A DNA stretch of 64,000 nucleotides. Origin: Taenia hydatigena (lineage: Eukaryota > Platyhelminthes > Cestoda > Cyclophyllidea > Taeniidae). A program made the position numbers and the translations under genes. The notes under the pieces are model-generated. The model saw only the letters and a list, made by a program, of their open reading frames with translations, was not told the DNA's origin and made no database searches. Shown one piece after another: positions 49,799 through 61,599 of the stretch; within the stretch, counting starts at the first letter, position 1; every line of letters begins with the position of its first letter. The stretch covers positions 1 to 64,000 of the forward strand of contig JADWOT020001562.1 of the NCBI GenBank assembly GCA_036345935.2. Direction: 5' to 3'.

Positions 49799-50527
49799 TT
49801 AAAAACAGAGACTGTGATAAATTGCCACAACCAATCCGAAGAGGTGAACCGAAATGCCCAACGCATCGACGGAGGCCATAATAGCCTCGCCCTTCTGATG
49901 GCGGTACAGTCCACCGGTGAGACAATAAGTCAATCCAATGTAGAGAGCTAACCAATGTGTGGGTGTTCTATTACTGTTCCTACATAGTGAGGCTATAATT
50001 GACTCCAGTGGTATGATATTCTGCACCATGGTCGCACACATTTGCAAAGCAGCCATAAAATCGGCCACATTCAGCAGTTTGTCCGCCTCATTATGAATTG
50101 CATAGATGTAGACAAAGTAGAATAGTAGGGAAATGTGAGCCAGTACTAACATATAGCTATCTTTTGTAAAAACTGTGCAAAAGAACAAGTAGAGGAGGTT
50201 GGCAAGACTGATCACTCCGAAGACATAGGAAATAGCAGTTTCCTGCGATTCGGAGTGCTGATTCAAGATGACCTGATTGAAGGCAACAATGGTACCGATC
50301 AGGTAGGTCATCACAGTGGCCGAGGAGATAAATTTGGTGTTCTTAATGACTATACACTCGAGAGCACCCATAACCACGTAGGAGAGTGAAGCAACCATGT
50401 AGTAGATGGAGATTGGAAAGGCCAGCACCTCATAGAGGTAGGCAAAATTGTCCATTGTGGGTAGAAGAGCTGAGATGTCAATGCCATCCATACTCGTGAA
50501 ACGCTCATTAACTGTCAGCATTGTAGC
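49799..50527 (-). CDS. Seven-TM membrane protein, SWEET/MtN3-like
   Basis: Single open exon, ATG at 50521 to TAA at 49799, 240 aa. An acceptor (tttacag) lies 6 nt upstream of the ATG. Seven hydrophobic segments can be seen at about residues 22-45, 58-80, 87-110, 115-137, 147-170, 185-202 and 213-236, a 3-1-3 layout. The second half (QNIIPLESIIASLCRNSNRTP, then LALYIGLTYCLTGGLY and VDALGISVHLFGLVVAIYH) resembles the second MtN3 repeat of SWEET sugar transporters. The first half (ECIVIKNTKFISS) looks like the first repeat. Family SWEETs are facilitative sugar carriers in plasma or Golgi membranes. Length fits. The sequence is very divergent, so transport function is inference. It would lie inside the extended RGS gene on the same strand. 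Confidence 0.5.
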   Translation of the reverse strand, partial: ATMLTVNERFTSMDGIDISALLPTMDNFAYLYEVLAFPISIYYMVASLSYVVMGALECIVIKNTKFISSATVMTYLIGTIVAFNQVILNQHSESQETAISYVFGVISLANLLYLFFCTVFTKDSYMLVLAHISLLFYFVYIYAIHNEADKLLNVADFMAALQMCATMVQNIIPLESIIASLCRNSNRTPTHWLALYIGLTYCLTGGLYRHQKGEAIMASVDALGISVHLFGLVVAIYHSLCF

Positions 50528-51868
50528 CTGTAAATATTGATTTATGGGATTTAAAATGAGCTGAAATTTGATTGGTCACTTTTTCCTTTAGAGCGCCTAC
50601 TCTAAAAAACGTGTGCCAGATTCGCTTTGGTCGACTTAAACACCGACTTTGAAGACAAAATATGCGCACATTAAAAATTAATTAGGCAGATTTATGAAAT
50701 CAAAAAGTAGTAAATTCAATAGATTTACAGCCTGCGATAAGGCGGGAAGGGTTTTTTTCATGGGCAATAAAGTACGCCATGACAGGCGGTTAGATTGCAT
50801 CAACCACACGATTGAGTGGGAAAGGAACTTCACCGATTTCCGAGGCGTGTGTAAATTCCCCACAGCGCTTTGATAGTTTGTAACCCCTCCCCCATTTTAT
50901 GCAATATGCGATAGCATCCCCGCCAGACAGTCTTCTCCATCCACCAGTCCGAAACCGGAAGTATCGCATTGTCAGCCGACATAGTTTAACTAGGTAAAGC
51001 AAGACGCCCAAAATCCGTATCGACTTTGCAAGTTTTAACAACTTAAGTACTTTTAGGTTTGATAGCATCATTTCTTTTTAAAAAGAACATGGTCAAAGGA
51101 AGGATAAGCTGGAAGTCCAATGAGACCTATCAACTCCCATAAGCGCATGGGGGAACAGTTATGAGCCGGACAGGGTTAGTCATGAATCTGTGTGACAAAC
51201 AAAAATTCATTCAATATTATTGTGGAGTCTCAGGTGACTCTTATTAAAGCTTTGATGTACCACTTCAGTCACACCTCGTCCGTCCTTTTCGGCCACCTCT
51301 TAATAATTCATAGTGCCATCATGGCGGATGAGATCACCTCCTTCCCTCCATCCTCCCTCATATCAGCTTGTTATCACCAGACATTAATTTCCTTCCTTTA
51401 GCGAATTCAGTTTCTGCGATGCCTATGAACGCTGGGCAGACTGTATGAGGAATAACTACTTTACGCATACTGTATTTTTTCATTTTTAAGTTGAGAAATG
51501 AAATGACTGTTTTTACACTTTCTCCTCATGGGACATGAAGTTTGTGTGTGTTGAACCTCGGTGATGGAATGAGAAAAGGCACGTGTTACTGCAAACCTTG
51601 GCCAAATCACTGTTTAACCGGGCAAAAAGAAATCCAACTCACAAGTAGGAAAAAAATTGAAGTATTTTTAATGAAAATGTCAAAATGTGACAAGCTCTTA
51701 GCTGTCTGCTTGCTTTGTTTGTCAGCAAAGTTGACATGTGCCTGAGCAATTTGGTGTGCATTAAACGAACTGTGGACTGAGTAAATTTGTACGCAATCCA
51801 CATCAGCAAGACGGGTAATAGAGAGAAAATAAGAGGGCAAAAAATGCGCTTTTTGAATGCGGACGCAC
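50528..51868. other. No supported gene
   Basis: Upstream side of the 7-TM gene; short frames only. Confidence 0.45.
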
Positions 51869-52047
51869 CTTTTCTTCGCATCCCCTCCAACGGAGACGCC
51901 TTTTTGATCGACGTCGAGTAGGGGCAAAGTGTGCGCGTCACTGACTACCAACAAGGGAACAGGCAGATGTTGAGGCGGTTCGGCGGGAAGCTCAGCCGAA
52001 GGCGTCCGCTCCTTTGGAATAGACGGCCACTGATCCTCCTTACTTGC
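51869..52047 (-). CDS. Candidate coding exon, possible upstream RGS exon
   Basis: 179 nt between acceptor gatcacag and donor gtgcgt, phase 0 in and phase 2 out. Reads ASKEDQWPSIPKERTPSAELPAEPP...LDVDQKGVSVGGDAKK, a Pro-rich disordered segment. The phase-2 end (AG) fits the phase-2 start of the RGS exon at 45019 (A), and the phase-0 start fits the exon at 54342. No domain recognised. Linkage is inference. Confidence 0.45.
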
Positions 52048-54341
52048 CTGTGATCGAGTTAACAAAATCATATGACCTAAGTGTCTTGAGCAGGGCTTGG
52101 AGACCCAAAAGTTGCCCATTTGGAGGCGAGAAGAGGCAAGTCATTATAATGACAAAAGACAGGGCTGACAGCATTGACGACTGAATGCATTAAGTGGGGA
52201 GAAGGGATATAAATGTGGCCACACACACACACACACAAAGGTGACACAAAAAATTAAGGAAAGAAAGTGCGAATGCATGAAATTTCCCCATCTCCCCCAC
52301 ATCTCCTCTCCATTAAACTGACTGAGTGATTTTAAGGGGAGCAAGAAATTGGTCACAGGCTGTAATTTTAGGGGAAAATAAAGCCACCCCAAGTATTGTC
52401 CAGAGCCCTCTAAAAGTAGCAACATTTAGTAGCTATCTTGGTGCAAAATCTAGTCTATTCAGTAAAAAAATATCCTTTTGTAGGCAATGTACACTGTAGA
52501 CATGGTCCTTTGTGTTAAAGGCTAATGTCAGAGGCTACAAAAAAACGGCAATTTGAAGGGATGTTTGTCCCTTTGCTTTTCGACCTGCAATGCATGAATG
52601 CATGAACTTATCTATTCTTGGAATGGATAAAATTCGTGGAGTGTGGGTTCAAGCTAAAGTGAGCTTCAAATACGCATATCTGTTTTAGGGCCTCGGAGGA
52701 GTAGCCATGCTTAAAAGCATTTGCAAAAACGGGCACAATTCCCACCACTTTTATTGCTTCCATGCCACACAGCCCGGTAGCGACAAAATCTAGTTCATCC
52801 ACGCACCACCAACTGGGAGACAGCCTGTGTCACATATTTGTGACGCTGTAGGGGGTGAGGGGTATTGGTTGGGTAATAAGTCATAAACCACAACCAATTA
52901 AAGCAAACTAGTGCAAGTTAAGGAGGTCAAAATAGTTCTTTAAAATGTATCGCTTTCCATTTCGCTGGACCGCTTTCAGTCCCGCCGTTCTCCTGCCCGT
53001 TCCGTCCACGCTGGAAAATGAGTTAAAATTCAAAATAAAAGGGAGCATTATGATTACTCCTCTTGTTGTTTTAGTGAGTAACCAAGTTAGAAAAGTGCTT
53101 GAAGGTAAGTGAACTAAATGACCGGCAATTCGCTCACAATACACCTAATTGACAAGTCATGACGTGACATCTGTCGCCTTGGTTAGGGCTCTAAAATGGC
53201 ATAATAAATCATTTATATTTTCATTTATTTGAAAAAGTGTGACATTCAGTTGTGACACTATTTATTTTTAAACCATGACAGCACCGACATCTGCTTTTTA
53301 TTGCTTCCAACCCCTTGAAACGTCAATTTAAAAATAACTCTTAGAGTCACCTCTTCGCAATGACGTAGGTCTAGTACTTATGTAGTGCGGGTTCCATTAG
53401 AAGTGTTCTAAAGCGGTTTTAATTAGGTCTTCGTGGGACGGACTCATTACTTAATCAAGATTGCATAAATTACACCTTAACAAGACAAGAAGGAACATTA
53501 GTCCAGCAGCGACTTCCTCCTTGGCACACCGAGCAAAAGGAAAACTTTTTTTACACAAAAATTACTCTCTTTCTCCTCTCAACGCGATGGACATGATGCC
53601 AACCCAGTGACTTCACAGCGCCCTCCCCTTTGGGGGTCACCGTGGGGTCAATAAAGCGGCCCTGAGCGCTGGCCTCAATGCCGCTCGCTTTTTATTTCTT
53701 TTGACATTTTCTTTCAGTTAAAAAAACGGAGACACCAGGTCTTCTCCTTCGCGTTTGAAATGAGCTAAGCACAAGCACGACCGAAAGGCGGTCGACCTGG
53801 TCGGCACAACGCAATCGAAGGTAGGTCAAAGCGTGTCGTTGTCACAATCTTCCCCCTCCCCCCCCCCCCGTTCAGAAAAAAGGGAAACAGGGAGGGGGAA
53901 GTCAATTAACATGCTTGAATAACAATCTGAAATAGGCACTGAATCCCTCTTAAACAATAGCCACACTGTCTCTAATACCAACAGGTTGGAAAGGTGGGCA
54001 AGGAAATAACACCACCAGCTCCAATATTTTGAGTGCTCTTTCCTCGCCTCAAAAGGGAGAGCAGCTTAAATTTATTTAACAATATAAACTTTAAGTTGGA
54101 AAAGTACAAAGCTGAGAGAAATTAATGCGGAACATAAATTTTATGCCACGGAACGAAAACATTATTTTAAACGCACTGCGTTGGAATAAAGCGCAAACAT
54201 AAATACGGATGACCCGAGTGTACTTTAAATAAACGAAAAGCTTATCTGAATATAATTTTATTAACTCTGCCTTATTTAGCTTTTAAGATTAACCGGAAGT
54301 AGGCCAAGGGGTAATAAAGGGGAAAAAAAACGCGGTCTTAC
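52048..54341. other. No supported gene
   Basis: Contains a short (CA)n near 52220 and a C13-type run near 53858. Otherwise nothing coding seen. Confidence 0.45.
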
Positions 54342-54779
54342 AGGACTGGTGTCATGTGGCTCCGCCTCCGTCGTTTTAGCCTCCATGGCAGCAGACTTGC
54401 CCAAATTGGCGCCTTTCGATTTCTTCTCGTGGAGGGCATTCAATTGCAGACGAATGAGTTTAACCCAATTCATCCTCTTGCTGTTAACCGCTTTCAGTTG
54501 TGTTATCTCCTGCGGAACCCCATCCGGCGGTGGGAAATTGTTCTCCGACTTTGAGCAGGCTTCCGAGGCCCCATTTCCCCCTATTTCGGTAATATTGACC
54601 TCTGATGAGGCTCTAGATGGCCTAGGCAGGAGAGCCGGCTGAAGTAGTTGATTCTGCTTTGTGACACGCTCTGGTGAACTCTCGTAGTGGGAGACGGGGC
54701 TGCCAGGTTGAGAATTATACTTCCCTTTTCCATCTGTGAAAGTCTTAATTTTTGGGGCGGTGGGGTGGGACGAGGTCAT
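54342..54779 (-). CDS. Candidate first coding exon, possible start of the RGS gene
   Basis: ATG at 54779, donor gtaaga after 54342 (phase 0), 146 codons. Ser/Pro-rich, with NWVKLIRLQLNALHEKKSKG in the second half. An in-frame TGA lies just upstream with no acceptor between, so the ATG is a plausible start. Joined with 52047-51869 and the three RGS exons, the total is 1281 nt (426 aa), a multiple of three. Product unknown on its own. Confidence 0.4.
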
Positions 54780-56318
54780 GACGATGGGGCGTCAGACGTG
54801 CTGCAGGGCTGCATTGGAAGGCATGTGAATTCGGTTGATGTCAATTTCAGACAGTGGAAAACGCCTGCAGCTTGAATGCACTCGTGCTACCTCCTTCCGT
54901 ACTGGTGCTTCGTGCCATCTCATTGGTGGATTATTCACGTCGCTGATTGGCCCCTTTGCCATCGGATTCGTCATAGGCCTCATGTAGAAACGACAGGGCT
55001 GTGAACTCCCCTGTTCGAGATGTCATCTGTTCAAATCTCTCCACCGGATTTTGACCGATAGGGAGGGCTAAATAAATGAGCTCGAAGAAACAGATTATGT
55101 TTTGATGACACAAGCATTTGGCAATCAGTCTCTCAAAATGGAGTCTTTGCCTTTATTGACATGAAAAATCGGTTTTTTTTCCAATAGAAAGACGACAAAG
55201 TGACTCCGAATTTTCCTGAAGACATTCATGTAACATTTCTCAAACTTATTGTCGATTTATAATAAGAATGAGAGATTTAAAAACTCAGCTGGCTTTTATA
55301 TTAACATTGACACTTTGAGTTTTAGCCTGATAGAGCACTTATGAAAAGAAGCAAGTGATTTGCTTTTTAGGCAACATTGCCAATCCGACATAATTTATAA
55401 TTCGAGCCGTGAAGTAATTGAACGTTGATCTTCTGTTACAAATAATTCAACCCACAAATGAGGCTGAATTGTTATGCCGAAGGCTTTTCGTATCTTTACG
55501 TTTTTATTATGTTTGCGCGCGGTATCTGATTTCGTGTTTCAGTTCATTTCGGGAAATTATGCACAAAGTATCTGATTCCATCAATCCCGTTATTAGGAAC
55601 GGAGGGACAGTTTTACCACATCTTTGAGTTCGACTTTTCGTTAGCAATTCAAGTCTATTCACGGAAAAGCTGTGTTTTTAGCCAGAAATTTTGAACGTTG
55701 TACTAAACGAAATTTGAGTGTTTGTTTAGGTTTGAGAAGTGAGACGCTGGAAAGAAACGCCCTGATCTGCTTTCCAAAAGATTTGTTATCTTCACTCCAA
55801 GAGTGTTCATCTCGCTTTGTTTGGGAATGAGGGGTTTGTGTATAAGTCAAATAGAGTTGAAGCGAATTAAGTTTTATTATAGGTTAATGAGGCTCGGGTG
55901 TTTCATCAAATAAACCGGGGATAGTAGTGATGTCTCTTTATAACATCAACAGATTTTCTGCGATTTCAAACTTCTACAGTGCCCTTTTGAGGGTTAATTA
56001 CAGTGCGTGAAGCAACGCTCCAGTCTTGGACTAAACGGCATCAAGGGATGGGAAAGGTGATTAATACTAATTAAAGGTGACTCTTTGATAACCACAAGGT
56101 GAAGACGTCCTAAGTAAATGCTGAACGGAAATGGAAGGCCGTGTATCGCTAAAAAAATGTGGAAATGAATTTCCGGTCTAATTGAACAAACCACGTGTTT
56201 AACCCTAGGCTCGGGGCTGCTTTGAAGTTGTGGGATTTGACTATTTCTTTTACTCTGCATTTGACGACGTGGGAACTTCACTTCTTGGAGATTGCACTTG
56301 TACTCTGAGCGGTGGCTT
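54780..56318. other. No supported gene
   Basis: Short minus-strand frames at 54792-54983 and 54931-55113 look protein-like but could not be joined by splice phase. The rest is AT-rich. Confidence 0.4.
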
Positions 56319-56450
56319 TTAGGTCATAGTAGGAACCAACTTGCTTTTCTTAAAGGCCTGGAGAGCTGCAATGGTGGGACCGGCCAAAAGGACAACCGGC
56401 CCGTTTTCCACGGCTAAATAACAAACTCCAGCGTTATAGATGAAGGGCAT
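56319..56450 (-). CDS. Candidate terminal coding exon, unknown family
   Basis: After an acceptor-like ccgtggcag the frame reads MPFIYNAGVCYLAVENG, then PVVLLAGPT and a Lys-rich end, then TAA: 43 codons. Composition (hydrophobic alternation, GP turn, amphipathic tail) looks like a folded C-terminus. The frame is preserved in copy A up to its last seven residues. The upstream exon was not found. I do not recognise the family. Confidence 0.35.
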   Translation of the reverse strand: MPFIYNAGVCYLAVENGPVVLLAGPTIAALQAFKKSKLVPTMT

Positions 56451-59395
56451 CTGCCACGGTTGGATGCAGTTATGGACACCCCTCACAGAAGGGTTTAAAA
56501 ATAACTCCTCCCTCTGGCAATCGCCCCAGTCCCGTGTTCTGCTTGTGGGCTAGTGGCAAACGAAGAGACACCAGACTTGAACGGGTTGAGGATGTTCATT
56601 GTGGAACTGTCTGTAGCAAGTCCTTGAAGATGCTAATCGTGTGACCAGGTGACACCGTTGTCTAGCGTCTACGAACAGCGGAGAGGAGCCCAGATGGATG
56701 ATTGACAAGAAGGTGGATGATGAGTGGGTGGCACTGTCTTTTGTTCAATGTCTGCTTTGTGGTCAGCTTCCTCACGGCTGGAGGTTGGCATGTAGAAAGC
56801 TATTGATGAAAAGTATGATTTGGTCTAACGTAGTGGGAGGTTAGTGCATTTCCTCCTCCTCCTCCTCCTCCTTCTCATCCTTTCTCCTCATCCTCCACAA
56901 AATATTGCAATAGCATGAAGACGCCCTACAGGTGGCGGAGTCCATTTGATGTAGTGGTGGGGATGGAGTGAGAGACCTGTCCACCTGGCAGAAAACTGAA
57001 TTGTCAACGCTAATGGTTGGGGTGGTGGTGGGGAAAGCCGACAAGGGAGGCTGACCAGGGGAAGAAGCGTGCATAGGACTGAAATGAGAAGAGGAGGAGC
57101 CACGCAGTAATTGGACAGTTTGTTGAACTGTGTGTTGAAATACGCGGACGCTTGAGACTTTGCATGCTGTACTATGGTTGTGGCATTCAGTGAATGAGGA
57201 GAGCCTCCTGGCAATATTCTGGAGGACTTAGCCCAATGCCTCGTTCACATTCACATACATCGGCTTGAAGTCTGCTCCGAGAGTGATTTTCTCAAGGCAT
57301 TAATGTGGTGTTTATTTGAACTGCATGTCTTTTTAGACGAGTGTTCAATGCATCGCCAGCCATGAAGTGGACGTGAGTAGGCGATACGGTTGCAGTCACC
57401 TCACCACCTCAATCCCATTGCAAATCTCTTGCTGCATTCCAAATGCACCCTCTTAATTTAGGGTAAAATTAATTATTCACTCTAAGTAGGTAAATACAGA
57501 CCCATTTTTAGATTGTTTTTCACTCCGTAAAGCTCTTTTCCCCAAAAAGTAGGCGATGGCGGCTGTGCTGATATCTACGTACCAGATAACGCGTTCGTGG
57601 ACGAGAGTCGTAGATGAGCACAAACTTGTCGCCTTTTATTTCTTACATGAACGTGAACAGTCAACCCAAGTGAATGATAGTGGGGCTTGATTTCCCCAAA
57701 ATGTGAAGTTGTGGAGCGGCACGAATGGGACGACTACAAAGTGCGTGCAGTTGGTGACGGAGAGGATGCTCCATCACCGCACTGCAACTGGGAGAGAGTT
57801 GGGGAAGGCGCGCCTCAAAGAGCACAGTGATGCATCGGACTATCGGTACGGGACCCACTAGTGTGCAACCGTCAGTTCGTAGTGTCGAGTTGATCTGGAG
57901 GATGCGATTTGAGCTCGTTGTCTGAAGGATTCGAGCTTAAGTCGGTGTCAGATCTACAGAGACATCTTCTTGTCAAATGCAATGAAGGGTTTGTGGAGAT
58001 TGTATCATAGCAGAAATGATGAGTGGTTTGGAGGTGTATTGTCTCCACAGAGAGACTCTCCAATTTCGATGTTTACAAAGCACACGCCACCGCCTACGAA
58101 AGCATTAAAATAGTTTAGTTGAAGACACTTCAAGAAGAAGACAGCCGATTGGCCAGGCAATACGATCAAGCCCATGTCGATGGGCGAGATGTTGTGGTGG
58201 AAGCATAAACGCATAACAATAGGCCTGAAAGACAGTCGGTTTGTCCTTCACTTCCCTCACACCGATGGAAGAAGATTGTTTGCTCACTGACCACCAATTG
58301 ACTGATTGACTGACGACGGATAGTCTGTCTGAGTGCCTGACTAACTGACCCTTTCATTTGCCTGTTCGTCCAATCCGAAACACATCATTGGTCGCACGAG
58401 GCGCCTCACCTCGTCTCAGACACGTGTTGCACTATTTGCAGAGGACAGCGCCTCGCCTTGTCTGTCTCTCGTGTCTGCCGTCTGCGTGTGGGTGTGTGTG
58501 TGTGGCCGATGTCAGACAGGACTGTCTTTTGCGAAAGGCAAACAATCACGATAATTAATTACACACTCGAAACAATTTGTGCAGACAAAACAATGAGGGT
58601 AAATGTGTTGGTGAAGCAAGTGAGTCTAATTTTTCTGGCAAACCAACTGGTGGGAGGACCTAATGACCCATTTGAATATGGGAGGGAGGGAGGTAGGGAG
58701 GGGACACTGTGGAATCGCACACCCCAACAACGCACCGTCACCTCACCTTGACGTCAGTGCTGGACACAGTCACATGATCGCATGGGAAATGAAGCAATAG
58801 GGACAATGAAGTGGGAGAGAAGTGGAGGTGTCTGGCTGGCGCCAGTCTCCTTCTCCTCCTCCTCCTCGCCCCATGGAAGTGGATTAGCAGGTATTTGCCG
58901 CAATGGGAAAGTCGTTGCCTTTCCTTTGACGATCCCACCAAGGGGCAGGGGAAGGGGAAAGCAACCTCCAACGAGCATTTTAGCTGCTATTTACCACTTG
59001 TGTCCCATAAATATTTTGCCATTGTGTTGATGGTTGGTTGGAAATTTTATTGTGCTCTCTCAATTCCACAAAGTCGGTGCTATTTTGGCGCATGTGGTGA
59101 GAGATGGGAGAGGAAATAAAATTAGTAGAGAAACACGTCTTTACGACTTGGCTTTGGCATTTCTCCTCTTCCCCGCCTTCGCTTTCCAAATCGGTGCAAC
59201 TGAGCTTTCATGCTGCTGGATTGGAGACCACTTTGCCTCTGGGAGGATCATAAACTCAAGTCACACTTATCTACCTGCCTGCCTGCCTGCCAAATGTACT
59301 GACGTTGTGACTATTTGACGTGTACTTTGGGGGAGCAGATTTCATTACAGAAATGCATTGTGAGAGGCACTAGGCTCTAGCAATTGGAGGTGCTT

Positions 59396-59644
59396 TTACT
59401 CTTCCATTTCATCATCGGCAGCATTTCTCCTTCCTCCACGTGTGGAAGAAGAGATTGAACTTCCCTGAAGACTGTTTTGCATCAAGTCCTCATGTCTTGT
59501 TACCACTACTCGAGACAGGACGTGAGGTAGGCTTAACTCTCGGAGGTGACCAAACGACTGCTGGCAGATTTTGACGTGAGAGATGATGTCTGCGACACCA
59601 AGATGGAGGAGGGCGAGTGAGGAGGCCTTTTCAATGGGCGCCAA
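59396..59644 (-). CDS. Candidate exon/ORF, unknown family
   Basis: 82 codons, possibly starting after gaaaag: ASSLALLHLGVADIISHV, CQQSFGHLREL, then an acidic end DDEMEE. In the copy at about 26540-26770 the frame is stopped (CAA-to-TAA). It has no ATG at its open end, so if real it is an internal or terminal exon. It and 56319-56450 may belong to one gene, but no junction was proven. Confidence 0.3.
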   Translation of the reverse strand: MAPIEKASSLALLHLGVADIISHVKICQQSFGHLRELSLPHVLSRVVVTRHEDLMQNSLQGSSISSSTRGGRRNAADDEMEE

Positions 59645-60245
59645 TTGTCAACTTAAATGAGGGCTACCTTGGTGAGTACGTGAGAGACAAATTATGCTCC
59701 ACTGCAATGTTTGACGAGGCGAAGTCGACAAACTAAATGTTGTGAGCGTCTATTTGGAGAGAAGACGGTTGGCGTTGGTGGGAAGGCGATGCATCAGGTT
59801 GAGTGGTGGAGGAGAGGTGGAAGGCAGTGGAGTGGAGTGGAGTGGATGGGACTAGTCGCCATGCCGTTGACGAGAAGACGTGGAGACCGGTTAATGCACG
59901 TTTATTTATCACCAATTTGAGGCAATGAATGTTAGACAACAGAAAGAGGGCCGAGGGCGGAGAGGGGCAGGGAGATGCGGAAGGATGGTAACCTGGAGAC
60001 AAGCAACTACAATAGTCGGGATGAGAGTGTCTGTAGTGTCCTCTTCTCAGGCCTTTAATCTTCCCAGACGTGACCTATTGGGAGGGTAAAAACACAAGCA
60101 ACAATAATTCCTCTCCGATTACATCAACAACAAACATTTTTTGCAGTCATGGTCTATTTATGGTAAAAAGAGTGGATTGTGCCCTGAATAGTCATTCTTG
60201 TGGGCATCAAAGAGGACATAATGTTTAGTTCTGAAATAAAATTAT

Positions 60246-60936
60246 TGTTAGTGGGAGACGACAACACAATTCAGCAAGTTCATCAAAGCAAATCATTAAG
60301 TCGTAGCGGGACATCGCTTGAGTCATCTCACCCCACGAGGCTGTATTTCTGTTCGGTCGTTTTGTTTCCTCTTTGGGAAATATCTTAGACCTCTGGCTTG
60401 AGTAAACAGTAAATACACAACCCAGGAGAGGGCGGGTCAGATCATCTACACGACGTAAATAAACAAGCTAATCTCTTCGATGCTTGAGTGGCTCCTATTC
60501 TTCACCGTAGAAGCTGCTTTACCGGTTAAGCGTAACCCTCACCCGAGCTTGACTGCCTCTCTCGCCCTCTCTCCCTCTCCGTGTATACTTACGATAGACT
60601 TGTAATTATCTGATTACACTGGCGAAAAAAATCCGTCTGTACAATTACAGCATGGAGGCACATGAAAATAAACAAATTGAGACGTGCATTTTAATTAGTC
60701 TCGCTGCCGGTGGACTCGAGACTGTCTCATTCTCTTTGAGTGTGAATTGCAAATTCAGCCACCGCGCTTCTCATCAAACAAAATTATTCAACCATTGAAG
60801 ACAATGCTATTCGAAGTGGAGTGAGACAAAACAAAACAAATCCGCCAGGTGGATCGCAGGGGCAGGACTTGGTCAGTTAATAGATTTAGCCAAATTGTGT
60901 GCAACATCCACAATGCATTGAAAGAAAAACATTTGG
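60246..60936. other. No supported gene
   Basis: Between the duplicated block and the TGGA tract; nothing coding seen. Confidence 0.45.
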
Positions 60937-61262
60937 ACGGACAGGCGGATGAATGAAGGGATAGGCGGAGGAGTCGAGGAAAGAGTGGACGGGTGGACGG
61001 ACGAATAGATGGATGGAGGAGAGGATGAAGCGTTGGGGAGATGAATGGATAGATGGATGCTTGAACAGATAGACGTAGAGCGGATGGTTGGATTGATGGG
61101 TGGAGAAGTACAGCGTGGATGGAGTGAAAAATGAACGAAATGGTAGACAAATGAATAAGTCGATGGATACACGCATGCGTGGATGGATGGATAAGAGGGT
61201 AGATGAATGAGAGAGTGGACGGGTAGACGGATGCAGAGATATTTGAATGAATGGATGGAGGT
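60937..61262 (+). repeat. Degenerate TGGA/GGAC tetranucleotide tract
   Basis: About 325 bp of imperfect GGAT, GGAC and GAATGAAT-type units. The long frames across it (Ser/His/Pro-rich) are products of the repeat. It lies downstream of the kinesin 3' end. Confidence 0.85.
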
Positions 61263-61599
61263 GCGCACTGGACAGATGAGCCCGTAGCACTGGCTACAAC
61301 CTCTCTGAAGCTTCTAGACACTACTTCAAGCATGAATGCTCCTAATAGTATTCTTTTCCTGGTTAAAAGACAATTTTACTCAATTTTCAGTTTCCTTCAA
61401 GAACCGTCTTCCTTAATCAGTAGATTTGCCTGTTCAGAAGGCAACTTCAATATTGGGATTCGGAACGGGCACCGAATGGCTGGTCACATAAAGCCTCCAC
61501 TCATCAGCAGATCTAAGCTTTTTATTAGATTCCCAGCCGAAAGCAATTACCTGCTTTAAAAAGCCTTCCTCCATGAATAAGGTCTTAGTTTTCCTCCAT

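Larger units (their letters stand above)
56319..60245 (-). repeat. Duplicated block, part 2 (copy B2, inverse)
   Basis: Inverse near-identical copy of 25935-29843 with scattered substitutions and differing simple-repeat lengths. It keeps two reading frames better than copy A (56319-56450 and 59396-59644), which suggests B2 is the parental copy or a functional locus. Confidence 0.85.

Noticed and set aside
39780..50527. Idea that the 7-TM ORF and RGS domain form one plant-RGS1-like protein
   Set aside because: The 7-TM frame ends in TAA at 49799 with no late donor, and the RGS exon at 45019 needs phase-2 input.
54792..55113. Minus-strand frames that look like exons upstream of 54779
   Set aside because: An in-frame TGA blocks read-through, and available donors do not match the phase of any nearby acceptor.
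42945..60245. Idea that B1 and B2 are the two halves of one inverted copy
   Set aside because: On the minus strand part 1 should lie to the right of part 2, but it lies to the left, so one intact inverted copy is excluded without further rearrangement.
60788..61333. 181-codon Ser/His/Pro-rich minus-strand frame
   Set aside because: Translation of the degenerate TGGA tract; no family resemblance.
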